In this document: piece after piece, positions 52,176 to 61,994 of the stretch
Position numbering within the stretch: the first letter of the stretch is position 1
How the letters are laid out: the number at the start of each line of letters is the position of its first letter
Assembly: GCF_000231115.1 (NCBI RefSeq)
Contig: NW_006889844.1
Span: 9,006-73,005, forward strand
Direction of reading: 5' to 3'
DNA length: 64,000 bases
Source of the DNA: Vittaforma corneae ATCC 50505
Taxonomy: Eukaryota > Microsporidia > Nosematidae
Program-made: the position numbers and the translations under genes
Notes under the pieces: model-generated
What the model saw: only the letters and a program-made list of their open reading frames with translations
Told to the model about the DNA's origin: nothing
The model's database searches: none

Positions 52176-53596
52176 ATGACCTTTAAGACGAAGAGTTATT
52201 TAGACTCATTAATAGCAAAGTTCTATGGAAAGCAATCCAGTTTTATAACGGCCATATTGAACAATGACACAAGTTCTGCAAAAAAACTTGCTTTTGAACT
52301 TTACAAGGACCATCCTGCATATCTTCTGTTCTTTTGCTGTATTAACAGGGATGAGAACAGGCAGATCGTGTTGAATTTACTGGGAAGAAGCAAACAAATC
52401 GATCCTCACTTGCTATACTCACTGCTCAATTCAAAATCATACACCTATGATGACCTCAAAGCATTTATAGGTAATTTTAAAAGCGGCTCATTTATTGACC
52501 GCTGCATTGAAAAGGCAGCCTTTTTAAAGAAGCACGAACCATATCGTGGTACTAAGCCAGAAAATGGCTCATTTGATTCCGATGGCATAAGCTGTGAGCT
52601 AAATAAGCTTCTGGACGGGATTGACGATTTTCAATTGTATAAGTTTGCCATTGAGAACAGCATCGAAATCACGAAACGAAGCAGCTCTAACTACTTATGG
52701 TATATGCTAATAAAAGGATGCAATATCGGAGATACCTCAAAGGAGGCTGCTAAAGAGCTAATCCTAAGAACGACAAGCTTTCAAGAGATCAAAAGAATAC
52801 TAAGCTATTACAGAGTTGAGGAGGTTGGCGATGATCGGTATGACATCATCATCAGGTACCTAAGCAACGGATTTTCTACCGATCTATTACGGCAAGCCTT
52901 TGCTCTTCTCAGTAAGGATCAATCATTTATTACAGTCAAAATCGTTCTTGCGCTTCTCATTGCCTCCAAAAACGAAAATCTTGTTGTCCTTGCACTATAT
53001 TTATCACAAAAGTACCATTTTGAGACAAATTATGAAATCGCACTGGTTAACCTGCATTTATGTAGATATTTTCTGCTGTTAAAACAGTTGCTGTAAAAAT
53101 AGAGGAGCTAGACATAAAAAACATCCAGCAGCACAATCTTGCGTATCTTTGGAGCGATCCCATGAATGTCTTAAAAGTCAGGCTGAATAATCACATAAAA
53201 ACATTTCAGAGCGAAGTTAAAAACGAGATTGACGGAACGGAAGTTATGATTAGAAAATTCATAGACAGCAATTTGATTGCCAGTGCCGTTTCCTGCCTGG
53301 AACTGAGATCTAGTTTGGTTAATTCTGTTATTTGCAGTGAAATTAAACAATTAAAAATCAAGTCAATAGATCCCCAGACTATGTTTTCAGAGCTGCTTGG
53401 GGAAGAATGTAGATATATTTTTGATAAGATAACGGTTTCAGATCGTAGAAATCCGAGCGGATCGGTAAACACTCTTAGATCAGTGGCTGACCAACTGTTT
53501 TCAGATAGAATATATGAAAATGAGTTTATGAAAATAGCAGATCAAAATTTTATTACAGATTTCGAAAGATCTATATCCAAAAAATCAAGTAAATAG
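52176..53596 (+). CDS. MDM20: Probable NatB auxiliary subunit Mdm20/Naa25, frame break
   Basis: NatB acetylates nascent proteins starting Met-Asp/Glu/Asn; Mdm20 anchors the catalytic subunit to the ribosome. ATG 52176 follows CATCCCAGTG. The protein is alpha-helical throughout. The segment LHLCRYFSAVKTVAVKIEELDIKNIQQHNLAYLWS reads across the break and matches the family's core (LLGAFS..A...Y..LDIKNIQLDTLSYL). The first frame ends at 53096; the second runs to 53596. One more T in TTTT (53069-53072) joins them at RYFSAVKT and gives 473 aa (yeast 796). The assignment rests mainly on this one segment. Confidence 0.6.
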
Positions 53597-53748
53597 CTTA
53601 GCAGATTAAAGTATCATCTAGGCTTCCCTAAATTCCGCATTTCCTTTCACATTCTACATGCCACAATGTTCATTAGAAGCTGTGCACGGGTGTGCCGCAC
53701 GGTATGTGTGTGGTTTGCTGATGACTTTACAATCACTTTCTAAGTTTG

Positions 53749-53776
53749 AAAAATTTTTAGAAAATTTTTAGCCCTC
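53749..53776 (+). promoter_or_regulatory. Double AAATTT box plus CCC before L7
   Basis: AAAAATTTTT (53749-53758), AAAATTTTT (53761-53769) and CCC (53772-53774) precede ATG 53777. The layout repeats that of L34 and L3, and fits the AAATTT-like ribosomal-gene signal described for microsporidia. Confidence 0.72.
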
Positions 53777-54493
53777 ATGAGCTTGACCGAATCCCCAGCA
53801 TCAGTGGCAAGAAAGCAGGAGATTCAGCAAAAGATTGCTGAGATTGTCAAACAGCAGAAGGAGGAATTCAAGAGAAGGGTTGAGGCCAATAAACAGTACG
53901 CTAAACTCATGACTGAAAAGATTCTCAAGGAATACAAGAAGGAGCATACAGAGCTTGAAGAAAGGCTCTCGAACACAAGCGAGATGTACGTCCCAGCCGA
54001 ACCTAATTTCTTTGTTGCCATCCAAATAAGATCTCAAATCAAAATCTCTCCTCGTCCCAGGAAGACACTTGCGCTGCTCCGACTTAAAAACATCAATAAC
54101 TGCGTCATTTTGAAGAACAACCAGAGCATAAAAAATATGCTTCAAAATGCAAAAGACTACATTGCGTTTGGAACCATTTCGTACGAGCTTCTTAGAAGAT
54201 TGATTTACACCAGGGGATATGGAAAGATTAATGGAACCAAGGTAAAGCTCACCAATGAGAATATTGAGACAGCCTTCCAGGGTAAATTTAAGTGCATTGA
54301 AGAACTCTGTGATGTGATATACCATGGCAAAGAAGATATGAAGGATGTTCTTAGGTTTCTCTGTCCATTCAAGCTCGGCCCACCAAAGGGTGGATTCAAG
54401 AATGGTCATAAAAAAAGAAGCTTTGTGCAGGGTGGGTCTACCAATGACCACAAAGAGCTATTGGGAGAGCTTTTAGAGAGGATGATCCAATAA
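53777..54493 (+). CDS. RPL7: 60S ribosomal protein L7 (uL30)
   Basis: Large-subunit ribosomal protein of the uL30 family. 238 aa, close to yeast L7 (244). N-terminal basic coiled helix (REAxx-type EEFKRRVEANKQYAKLM), then the core: FFVAIQIRSQIKISPRPRKTLALLRLKNINN, which matches [24 protein letters not shown], and EDMKDVLRFLCPFKLGPPKGGF matching NRFLWPFKLSSPRGGM. The stop TAA lies inside AATAAA. The GC content of codons is higher than in flanking unknown genes. Confidence 0.95.
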   Translation: MSLTESPASVARKQEIQQKIAEIVKQQKEEFKRRVEANKQYAKLMTEKILKEYKKEHTELEERLSNTSEMYVPAEPNFFVAIQIRSQIKISPRPRKTLALLRLKNINNCVILKNNQSIKNMLQNAKDYIAFGTISYELLRRLIYTRGYGKINGTKVKLTNENIETAFQGKFKCIEELCDVIYHGKEDMKDVLRFLCPFKLGPPKGGFKNGHKKRSFVQGGSTNDHKELLGELLERMIQ

Positions 54494-55140
54494 ACGGTAT
54501 TCTTATATCTGCTATTTTTTAGATGTCTTGATTTAGTGTTTTATTCTAGACAGATGATTGCAATTTGTGATGTTTTGTATGACAGGTTATTAAATCGTGA
54601 AGTGTCTGATCACAGTAGCAATCTCACTTTGACATTTTTGAAGCTGTATTGAGAAATAGTGGGCCGGCAATTAAAGTTTACAACAAAGTGAGTTTAAAGT
54701 CAAATATATGCACAGAGGACAGAATATTTTGTAATCACATCATCGCTTTCTGTTAAACTACTCTCTAAGTGTTTGTTGAGCAAAATTTTCATCAACTTAA
54801 GTTGGAGACAAAGACTAGAAGGTAAAGAGCAGTGCATATTTGCAATCGCTCAGAAAAGTTTTTGCAGCATGTCTTAAAAATACATTGGCTTGCACGATCA
54901 ATTATTTGCTTTCTTCCTTTACCAGTCTTTTCTTAATCACTTTAATTTTCAAATTTATTTTGTTTATCAATTTAAAAATTTTTAAATTTGGAAACTACAA
55001 AAGATAACACAAAGCACAAATGAAATATTCTATCCCATGACTATTTATTTCAGTGATTTGCGTGCATTCAACTTGTTTTACATGTTTTGTTACATTTTTA
55101 CTTTTTGTTTATTTTTATTTTCCCAATCTCCTCAACCGCC
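54494..55140. other. 647 bp gap with an AT-box palindrome
   Basis: No gene recognised. AATTTAAAAATTTTTAAATT at 54969-54988 is a perfect 20-base palindrome built from AAATTT blocks, 150 bases before the next ATG. CCC is at about 55122-55124. Probably the promoter region of the zinc-finger gene. Confidence 0.5.
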
Positions 55141-55653
55141 ATGGGGGCTTTCCAGAACAGCTACAACTACGAGTCGCTTTTGGAAAACTTAAGAGCAACG
55201 CATGACACGAGGAAAAGAAGATTCGAGGAGAAGAAACATCTCATGAGTGATGAGGATAAAACCTTTGAGAAGTTCCTGTTTTCACTTGAGGCAGATGTTC
55301 TTGCAAGGAAGGATATACCAGAAAAAGAGGTGGTCCAATTCAACTTCGACGAGCTAATGAATGAGATAAGTGGTGTTGATGTGCAGGACTACTCTGACCA
55401 AACCAGAGATTTCGAAACGTCGTCGGGCAACGGCTCTGAACGGAAGCACACGTGTACCCATCCTGGCTGCAATAAATCCTATACCTCCTCACATGGTCTG
55501 AAGTACCATCTTTTACATGGGCACAGCAAAGACAAGGAGAATGTTTATAAGCCATTTGTTTGCACAATCCCAAAGTGTGGAAAGGCCTACAGAAACAGTA
55601 ATGGGCTGAAGTATCACATGGCGAATGCACATTCTAGGAATGCTAAGCAATAA
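55141..55653 (+). CDS. Two-finger C2H2 transcription factor, Sfp1-like
   Basis: 170 aa. Upstream open frame starts only with TTG, so ATG 55141 is used; CCC lies about 16 bases upstream. N-terminal helical region, then two C2H2 fingers at about residues 104-160: CTHPGCNKSYTSSHGLKYHLLHGH and CTIPKCGKAYRNSNGLKYHMANAH. The repeated NGLKYH finger form is typical of yeast Sfp1 and human JAZF1. Sfp1 drives ribosomal protein and ribosome-assembly genes; a comparable regulator near L7 would be logical but the role is inferred. The stop TAA lies inside AATAAA. Confidence 0.8.
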   Translation: MGAFQNSYNYESLLENLRATHDTRKRRFEEKKHLMSDEDKTFEKFLFSLEADVLARKDIPEKEVVQFNFDELMNEISGVDVQDYSDQTRDFETSSGNGSERKHTCTHPGCNKSYTSSHGLKYHLLHGHSKDKENVYKPFVCTIPKCGKAYRNSNGLKYHMANAHSRNAKQ

Positions 55654-56015
55654 ATTTAGATTAATACACCCAGTAATGTCTAGTATAAAGCGTTGACTTA
55701 CTTTACAGGCCAGGAAGCTAGCCCATGCTATCCAGCGCCATTATTAGCTTTAAAAGTAAAGACTTTCAGTACCAAATATTAGCTTTAAATAAAATCTGAC
55801 ATAATTGCTAAGATCAATGGAGATGTGTCTTGCGTATATGCCAGGCCATTGTTTCATTTGCAAAGTATCGAGCATAGAACTGATAAAGGTCCCATATGCG
55901 AAATGCGATAGGCATAGCGAAATTGGCTACCACCTACCCAGAGAATAACTAAACTGCACTGCAGGCAGCCATACCCATTGAGAACACTAGTGCTTAGCCT
56001 CTATAAAAATTCAGT
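55654..56015. other. 362 bp convergent intergenic stretch
   Basis: Between the ends of two convergent genes. No gene seen. Confidence 0.45.
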
Positions 56016-58844
56016 TTATTCAAAAATAATTGCAACATCAATCATATCGCCCTCTTTCTCTGGCAGAACATCTAAATATACCAAAAATTGCCCTTCTTTC
56101 TTTTTGCACAGCTCTGAAATAGTCTTTTCAAGATTCAAATCATACTTTGAACATAGATTCCAGTAAATAACCTTTGAACCGAATGAAACCATGCTTACCT
56201 CATCTCCAATTTCATCTCGAATTTGCTGAATAATATTCTTCAGAGTGCCATCCTTGAATTCAAGTCTTGACCAGACAGTATACTTTATCTTCTTGCCCTT
56301 ATTTTCATAAAACAGCTCCTTGGGCTTAACAAGCTCGGTTGAAGCAAGGAAGGGCGCTGCAAGGTCTACATAGGAGTTTCGGAAGGGGATACCCGACAGA
56401 TCCGCACCAACGTGCTTGGCCACTTTTTCTTTCTGCGTCGCATACTTGATTATTTCAATAGCTGCTAGTCCCGAAACAATAGCAGTCGTGGTGGCTATCG
56501 CTGGTATAATTCTTCCCGCAATTCCTCTAATAAAATGCTTTGATTTCTCTTTTATTTTGTAATTTCTTGCCCTTAAATTGGCTGCCGAATATACAAAGTC
56601 AACATGCCAAGAATCCTTATCAAACTCAAGGGGAGTTAGTTGGGAAAAGTTGGAGTTGGAATTTTCAAAATGAATGGGGTTGGGCTCTTTTAGGCTCAAC
56701 ACATTTTCTAGGAATGCATAAACCTCATCTCTAGAAATCTTTCTAACTTTAAAGCACTCTGCATAAAGATTGGCTGTTGAATGGACAAAGATAATGTGTA
56801 ATTTGTCATTAATATTGAAGGAGATTGGGGAAGGCACTTTCTTCGGGGGGCTCCAGAACATATTGCCTTGATCATCAACATGGTCGGGAGGAAAGGTATT
56901 AAGGAGATTTTGAATAGAGGTAGAGAAGCTGTTAACAAACATGGAGAGAGCAGCCTTTAAACATTCCTCAACGTTCTTCGGAGCAGAGTCGTATATATCC
57001 TGAAGACCAGGATCCTTGCTTTCCAGGTATTCTTTTGCGTCCTGGACCCTCTCATTAAAGTGAAGCTTGAATTCACTCATGGCCCACTCAATGGTGTGCT
57101 CGATAGAATAAGGATAGGACTTAATAGTGCAAAGGGGAATGGACTTCTCCTGGGGATCAGAACTGGAGGAGTAACTTTCAGAGATAAAAGGAACCACAAC
57201 CTGCACGTGCCCTTTAGTTCCCAAGGTACCTGCATCTATCATAGGTCTCCTCATCTGAATGCATCTCCTGTCCATATAAGCCCTAGCTTCAACATTGTCA
57301 AGAGCATTTGAGATTAGGTCGTGGTGGGAAATAAGCTTATCAGAGAAAACATTTTCGTTTTCGTGATTTACAGGAAGGGTATAGGCAGTAATATTATTTA
57401 CCCTGCATGCAGACACATGGCCACTTTCATTAGCCGGTGTGCCGCATTTGTTGCTGCTGGCAAGCTTGTCACAGTAGTCCCCGTTGAGCTCTAGCACCCG
57501 CTTCACAGCTGACTCGGACTTCATCTTCGATACATCCTCAGTTCTAAACAGAAACTGTCTATTCAGATTACTTTGCTCAATTGAGTCCATGTCAGTAACA
57601 CTGATCAGCCCATCAGCTCCAATTCCACTGCATACAAAATTCTTTAGATTCTCACAGCCAATTGCTCCCGCTCCTACTAGGAATATTTTCATTTCCCTTA
57701 TCCTTCTAAACCCATCGTCTCCAAACAGTTTAATCATATCATAATAACGACTGGATTCGTCCCCATTGCTGTCATTCTCAATATAGGCATCGGAACAATC
57801 AAAGTAGTAGAACTGCTGGACAGGTGTGAATTTGGAACTAGCCGCCTTGATTACTTCCTGAGCTGCAAATCCTCCGATGACTGAACACACAGGTGGTATT
57901 AAACAGCCCCTTGTTTTACTAAATTGGCCTTCTAACATGTCTTTCTGCTCAAAATTATTACGTATCTCTCCGTAGATAAACAGGTCGTGAAGTGCTCTGG
58001 GCTTCTTTACATTGCTAAACTCAAAATCCATTATTTGAGGAGACTCTAAAGACTCCCTAAGACTTTTAAATTCAATTGTGGAGGGTATCTTTACCTGCTC
58101 ATAATCTCCTCCTATCTTTAGCTTATCACAAGAATACCCTTCCAATTTGAATTGGCTTCTGCTGATTACTGACACACCATATATTGCATTATCAATCTTA
58201 ACGCTATTTCCAGTCTCGAAAGAGTGATGTGTGCCTTCCACAATGGTAAGGACACCCTCGGGCGTTATATCATTTATCACCCCAGTACTTGCAGGCTCAC
58301 CGTCCTTGTCTATGCATGTGTGGAGTTGAAAATCACAGAACAGCTGCGTAAATAATCCTGACGCATTGGCCATGACAAATTTTATGCCTTTTAAATGGCA
58401 TAGATCATTTAAGCGCAAATTTTCCTCTAAGGATTGATTAACGGAAACAACAATGTCGTGATCCTCTAGTTGAATGTTCTCTGCTACTTTTATTTCCACG
58501 TACTTATTCAGATTCCTTAACTGTTCGAGAACTGCAGAATCCCTTTGCTGCCCCAGATTATCCCTGGAGAAGTAATATCCTGAGCACATAGAGCGAGGTG
58601 TTACTGCTCCTTTATCATAGATGGAAACATATCTTATTCCTGCTAGACATACATTCTTGGCTATTTCCTGACCTAATCCATCCATTCCTATAATGAGCAC
58701 TTTGGTACCCATCATCTTAACCATTGCCTCATGTCCGATGACATAGAGCTGTCTACTGTACAGCTCTTCGTCAACCCTTAGATTTTCCTCATCGCCGTTA
58801 CTTTTTGCATTTCTTTCTTTATTGTTTTCTTGTGAAGAGTTCAT
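56016..58844 (-). CDS. UBA1: Ubiquitin-activating enzyme E1
   Basis: Activates ubiquitin with ATP and passes it to E2 enzymes. 942 aa (yeast 1024). The two ThiF-like halves are seen: inactive adenylation domain (YSRQLYVIGHEAMVKM, then VLIIGMDGLGQEIAKNV) and active one (IFLVGAGAIGCENLKNF, then SNLNRQFLFR with the Arg finger region). The catalytic Cys is in IPLCTIKSYP. The C-terminal ubiquitin-fold domain ends the chain. Two ATGs are possible: 58853 and 58844. CCC falls between them (TGCCCTGCATG), so I choose 58844; the other adds three residues. The stop TAA overlaps AATAAA. Confidence 0.96.
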   Translation of the reverse strand: MNSSQENNKERNAKSNGDEENLRVDEELYSRQLYVIGHEAMVKMMGTKVLIIGMDGLGQEIAKNVCLAGIRYVSIYDKGAVTPRSMCSGYYFSRDNLGQQRDSAVLEQLRNLNKYVEIKVAENIQLEDHDIVVSVNQSLEENLRLNDLCHLKGIKFVMANASGLFTQLFCDFQLHTCIDKDGEPASTGVINDITPEGVLTIVEGTHHSFETGNSVKIDNAIYGVSVISRSQFKLEGYSCDKLKIGGDYEQVKIPSTIEFKSLRESLESPQIMDFEFSNVKKPRALHDLFIYGEIRNNFEQKDMLEGQFSKTRGCLIPPVCSVIGGFAAQEVIKAASSKFTPVQQFYYFDCSDAYIENDSNGDESSRYYDMIKLFGDDGFRRIREMKIFLVGAGAIGCENLKNFVCSGIGADGLISVTDMDSIEQSNLNRQFLFRTEDVSKMKSESAVKRVLELNGDYCDKLASSNKCGTPANESGHVSACRVNNITAYTLPVNHENENVFSDKLISHHDLISNALDNVEARAYMDRRCIQMRRPMIDAGTLGTKGHVQVVVPFISESYSSSSDPQEKSIPLCTIKSYPYSIEHTIEWAMSEFKLHFNERVQDAKEYLESKDPGLQDIYDSAPKNVEECLKAALSMFVNSFSTSIQNLLNTFPPDHVDDQGNMFWSPPKKVPSPISFNINDKLHIIFVHSTANLYAECFKVRKISRDEVYAFLENVLSLKEPNPIHFENSNSNFSQLTPLEFDKDSWHVDFVYSAANLRARNYKIKEKSKHFIRGIAGRIIPAIATTTAIVSGLAAIEIIKYATQKEKVAKHVGADLSGIPFRNSYVDLAAPFLASTELVKPKELFYENKGKKIKYTVWSRLEFKDGTLKNIIQQIRDEIGDEVSMVSFGSKVIYWNLCSKYDLNLEKTISELCKKKEGQFLVYLDVLPEKEGDMIDVAIIFE

Positions 58845-59211
58845 GCAGGGCATGGATTTTTTTGTTTTTATGCAAAATAATACAAATAAAAAGTAAAGTA
58901 ATGTCTTTATTTATGAATAGCCCGAGTCGTCTCATTATCAATCACAGCATTCTGACTTAAATAGCTAACTGAAGCAAGGTATCTGTCAAAGGCTTAGTAC
59001 ATTTATTGATGACACCTTAAGCATCGTTAATTTCTTTTCAGCTTCTAGTGCTGGATTGTAATTCTCTCCAGCAAGTACCATTCCATCCTGAACAGCAAAT
59101 CTGTGCACCTGCAGGTTTTCGGTGTAGTCCAAAGCAGGCTAGAAAATCCAATGAATGCAAATGGCCGATAGTGGGGTATCACTGGGAAGTATGGCAGCAA
59201 ATAGTAGCTTT
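58845..59211. other. 367 bp gap between E1 and Rad4
   Basis: A 77-codon minus-strand frame (59045-59278) overlaps the Rad4 3' end, lacks a CCC signal and looks like chance. Nothing else seen. Confidence 0.4.
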
Positions 59212-60504
59212 CTATGACAGCCCTACCCTTTTCCTTATTTCCGCCATCCTCATAACTTTTCTTATAAATCTTCTCCATTCCCCAATCGTTTTTTCAATCT
59301 TTTCAATCTCCTCAACCATCCCTTTATAATACTCTTTTTCTTTAATAAAGTAATTGGTTATGAAGCAGTACTTCTTTTCAATATAAAACCCTCTTTTAAT
59401 TTTTTCCTTTCCTCGGTGACCAACGATGCATTCTGCAAAATTAAGATTCAAGTCAATGGCTATTTGAGGATCATAGTCAACATAAACACAGCCTTTTGGG
59501 GTGAAGTTGGGATGGAAGGCATCCATGACTGAACCAGTGATACTTCTGATGTCAACAGGTTCGGTTTGAAACTCTGCATACAGCCTCTTGCCCTTATATA
59601 TTCTATAAGGTTTGGTAACATCGTACTTGTTATCTTTAAGTACTCTTCCCTGATAATACCATCCGTTCTCCGTCCTTAGTTTTACAATGTTATTCTTTGG
59701 AAACACGGGCTTGCCTTTATAATATCCAAAGACTGGTCTTTTTGGATAGATTGTTTCGTTGAAACGACAACACTCTTCTAACATGTAAATAGGGTGTATT
59801 TTAATTTTAGACAGGCACTGAGGAATAGATCTCAATCTCTGGCTATCTAGCATGCTGAATGCACTACAATCAAATCGATTCATTTCAAAGCTATATCCAT
59901 TACCTTCTCTATCTTTGCGTCCAAATACCTGCTCTTTCTGCACAAATTCGTTTATGATTTTGACAAAAAAGTGATGGTGTGAGTACTTTTTAGAAAAATT
60001 GACAGTTTGATCGGAAATAAAGCCATTGAAATCGACAGAAAAACACAATCCATCCACCGTAGATTTGTATTTAACGACGGTACTGTTCAGAGAATATTCT
60101 AGAAATGACTCTATCTCTTTTCCGAGGCTAAAGTAGATTCTACAGGGAATACTGTTTGCATTTAGATTTACAAAAAGTGAAATATTCCCATCAAAAGGAG
60201 GAGCGAAGCAATGTTTCGGGCCTTTAACACCAGGGAACAGGCCACAGAACATTCCCATGCATGCGCTATTTATACCACCTTCTGAGATGTCCTTGCAAAT
60301 ATTCTCGAATTTCTCGTAGTCATTCAAGCCACCAGCAAGGATGTATTCCCTTTCCATTCTCAGACACTCAATTATAAACAAAAACTGGTGAAGAATCTTC
60401 AATTTTGATAGCTTATTGGATGCTCTTGTTTTTTTCTGCGCCACGGTAAGTTTTAATTCATCAACAGAGGCCGAGTCCCAGCTTTCACTTGAACTATTTT
60501 TCAT
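59212..60504 (-). CDS. RAD4: Rad4/XPC damage-recognition protein, shortened
   Basis: DNA-damage sensor of global-genome nucleotide excision repair, partner of Rad23. 430 aa (yeast 754). The transglutaminase-like core is at about 75-250 and the DNA-binding BHD region after it: HPIYMLEECCRFNETIYP (Rad4 HPLYVLERHLKRNEVIHP), YYKGKPVFPKNNIVKL, YAEFQTEPV and FHPNFTPKGCVYVDY. ATG 60504 is chosen because CCC lies upstream (CTGCCCTCAAACAAGACAG then TGTATG); ATG 60537 is also in frame and would add 11 residues. A helicase-interacting C-terminus of usual length is missing. Confidence 0.88.
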   Translation of the reverse strand: MKNSSSESWDSASVDELKLTVAQKKTRASNKLSKLKILHQFLFIIECLRMEREYILAGGLNDYEKFENICKDISEGGINSACMGMFCGLFPGVKGPKHCFAPPFDGNISLFVNLNANSIPCRIYFSLGKEIESFLEYSLNSTVVKYKSTVDGLCFSVDFNGFISDQTVNFSKKYSHHHFFVKIINEFVQKEQVFGRKDREGNGYSFEMNRFDCSAFSMLDSQRLRSIPQCLSKIKIHPIYMLEECCRFNETIYPKRPVFGYYKGKPVFPKNNIVKLRTENGWYYQGRVLKDNKYDVTKPYRIYKGKRLYAEFQTEPVDIRSITGSVMDAFHPNFTPKGCVYVDYDPQIAIDLNLNFAECIVGHRGKEKIKRGFYIEKKYCFITNYFIKEKEYYKGMVEEIEKIEKTIGEWRRFIRKVMRMAEIRKRVGLS

Positions 60505-60735
60505 ACACTGTCTTGTTTGAGGGCAGCGAAAGAGCATAATATCACATGTCAGCCAGATGCAAAGCAAATACTAAATGTAAGTATAGGATGTTAAGCAAAG
60601 CATTAAGTAGACAGTCAAATATGATTTACTTTAGCCGTAAGAGTAAATAGCATCTAACTAAAAACAGTCAACATTAACATAAAGATAGACAAGGTTGTAA
60701 TAAAGTCAAACTGTGAAGTAGAAAAGGAAAGTAAT

Positions 60736-61887
60736 TTAATAATCACCTGTAACCTCTGGCTTAGATATGCCATAGAAGGCCCTCTTCTCTTCGGCAGTCT
60801 GGAATCTTCCTCTTCCATTCTTAGAGGATGTGTCAATAAACTTGATGACGATATCTTCTGTAGTCTTCTTGGGTAGAAGTGACTTCCTAAGAGTCACTAC
60901 TCTTTTACGCGGACCTGTTACAGGCCCCTTAACCATGATATAGTCATTCTTAACACTACCATAGTTAACAAAGCCACCCAAGGGATTGATGGTCTTAACT
61001 GTCAGGTCAAAGTCGGTCACAACCGGGTCATTTCCGTTTCCTATAGCATAGACAGCCAGATTCATCTGGGTTCTCCTGTGGAAACCAAGCTGACCTGCCC
61101 TAGCTACCGAATACATAACTCTTGAGGGATGCCACGCACCAATACAGGCCACTTTACGAATGCCCTTGTTAGTCTTTCGCGGGAGTATCCTGACTCCCCA
61201 TCTCTTAATAACACCCTGGAACCCCTTACCCTTGGTTACCCCAATGGTGTCAATCAGCTCATTCTCGGAGAATACCTCGGAAATGGGTATTTCCCTTTCA
61301 AGTCTTTCAATAGCAAAATCAACCTTCTCCGAAATAGATCCACCATTCACCTGAATTTCAGCAATATGCGCCTTCTTCTGATGGATAGGCCTTATTTTAT
61401 AAACTTGGGAGTGTGCAAGAACTCTTATAACATCCGATGTCTTCTTGAGTTCCTCAATATCGTCTTGGCTGAATCCTACAGTCTTTCTAAGGTCAGTGTA
61501 CTTCATTCCCGGCACAAATCTTTTTGTGAACATTCTTCTGATCACTCCCTCGCTCATGTGCTCGGCAAGGACAACCTTGGTTCTCTTAAGACCACCGATG
61601 GTCCTTTGATAGCCTACAACACCGTGGATGACCATGGGCGGAGTCTCAAGAATGGTAACAGCTTCAAGGAGCTCCTTGGTCTGAGACTTGGTCTTGCTCT
61701 TAACCTCCTTGGACCGTATAACATGTGTCATACCAGCCTTGTATGAAAGAAAGGCTGTAAGATGGCAGGGCTGGGTGGAGTCATCCCTTGGAAATGCTTT
61801 AATGCTTGGTCTGATAGACGAGGCTCTCCTCTTTGGTCTGAACTGCAGCGAGCCGTGTCTTGGCGCTCTGAACTTTCTGCAACTCAT
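60736..61887 (-). CDS. RPL3: 60S ribosomal protein L3 (uL3)
   Basis: Large-subunit protein near the peptidyl transferase centre. 383 aa (yeast 387). N-terminal [20 protein letters not shown], internal [10 protein letters not shown], and the W-loop/basic-thumb part [22 protein letters not shown] with [19 protein letters not shown] and GFHRRTQMN are all conserved; the target His is within FHRRT. The frame is open upstream but without ATG support. ATG 61887 sits behind GCCCACCA. The next gene, CK1, ends 108 bases upstream of this start. Confidence 0.97.
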   Translation of the reverse strand: MSCRKFRAPRHGSLQFRPKRRASSIRPSIKAFPRDDSTQPCHLTAFLSYKAGMTHVIRSKEVKSKTKSQTKELLEAVTILETPPMVIHGVVGYQRTIGGLKRTKVVLAEHMSEGVIRRMFTKRFVPGMKYTDLRKTVGFSQDDIEELKKTSDVIRVLAHSQVYKIRPIHQKKAHIAEIQVNGGSISEKVDFAIERLEREIPISEVFSENELIDTIGVTKGKGFQGVIKRWGVRILPRKTNKGIRKVACIGAWHPSRVMYSVARAGQLGFHRRTQMNLAVYAIGNGNDPVVTDFDLTVKTINPLGGFVNYGSVKNDYIMVKGPVTGPRKRVVTLRKSLLPKKTTEDIVIKFIDTSSKNGRGRFQTAEEKRAFYGISKPEVTGDY

Positions 61888-61893
61888 TGGTGG

Positions 61894-61922
61894 GCAAGAA
61901 ACGAAAAATTTTAAAAAATTTT
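61894..61922 (-). promoter_or_regulatory. Double AAATTT box plus CCC before L3
   Basis: On the minus strand AAAATTTTTTAAAATTTTTCG precedes GCCCACC and ATG 61887; on the plus strand the block is AAAAATTTTAAAAAATTTT at 61904-61922. This is the third of three ribosomal protein genes in the window with the same signal. Confidence 0.72.
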
Positions 61923-61994
61923 GCACTTTGAAACTAAAAACAAATTCGATGCGCCACTTGAATGTTATATTTAAAATGCAAAGCCATAAATATT

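Noticed and set aside
59045..59278. 77-codon minus-strand frame next to Rad4
   Set aside because: Overlaps the Rad4 3' end, no CCC signal and no recognisable content.
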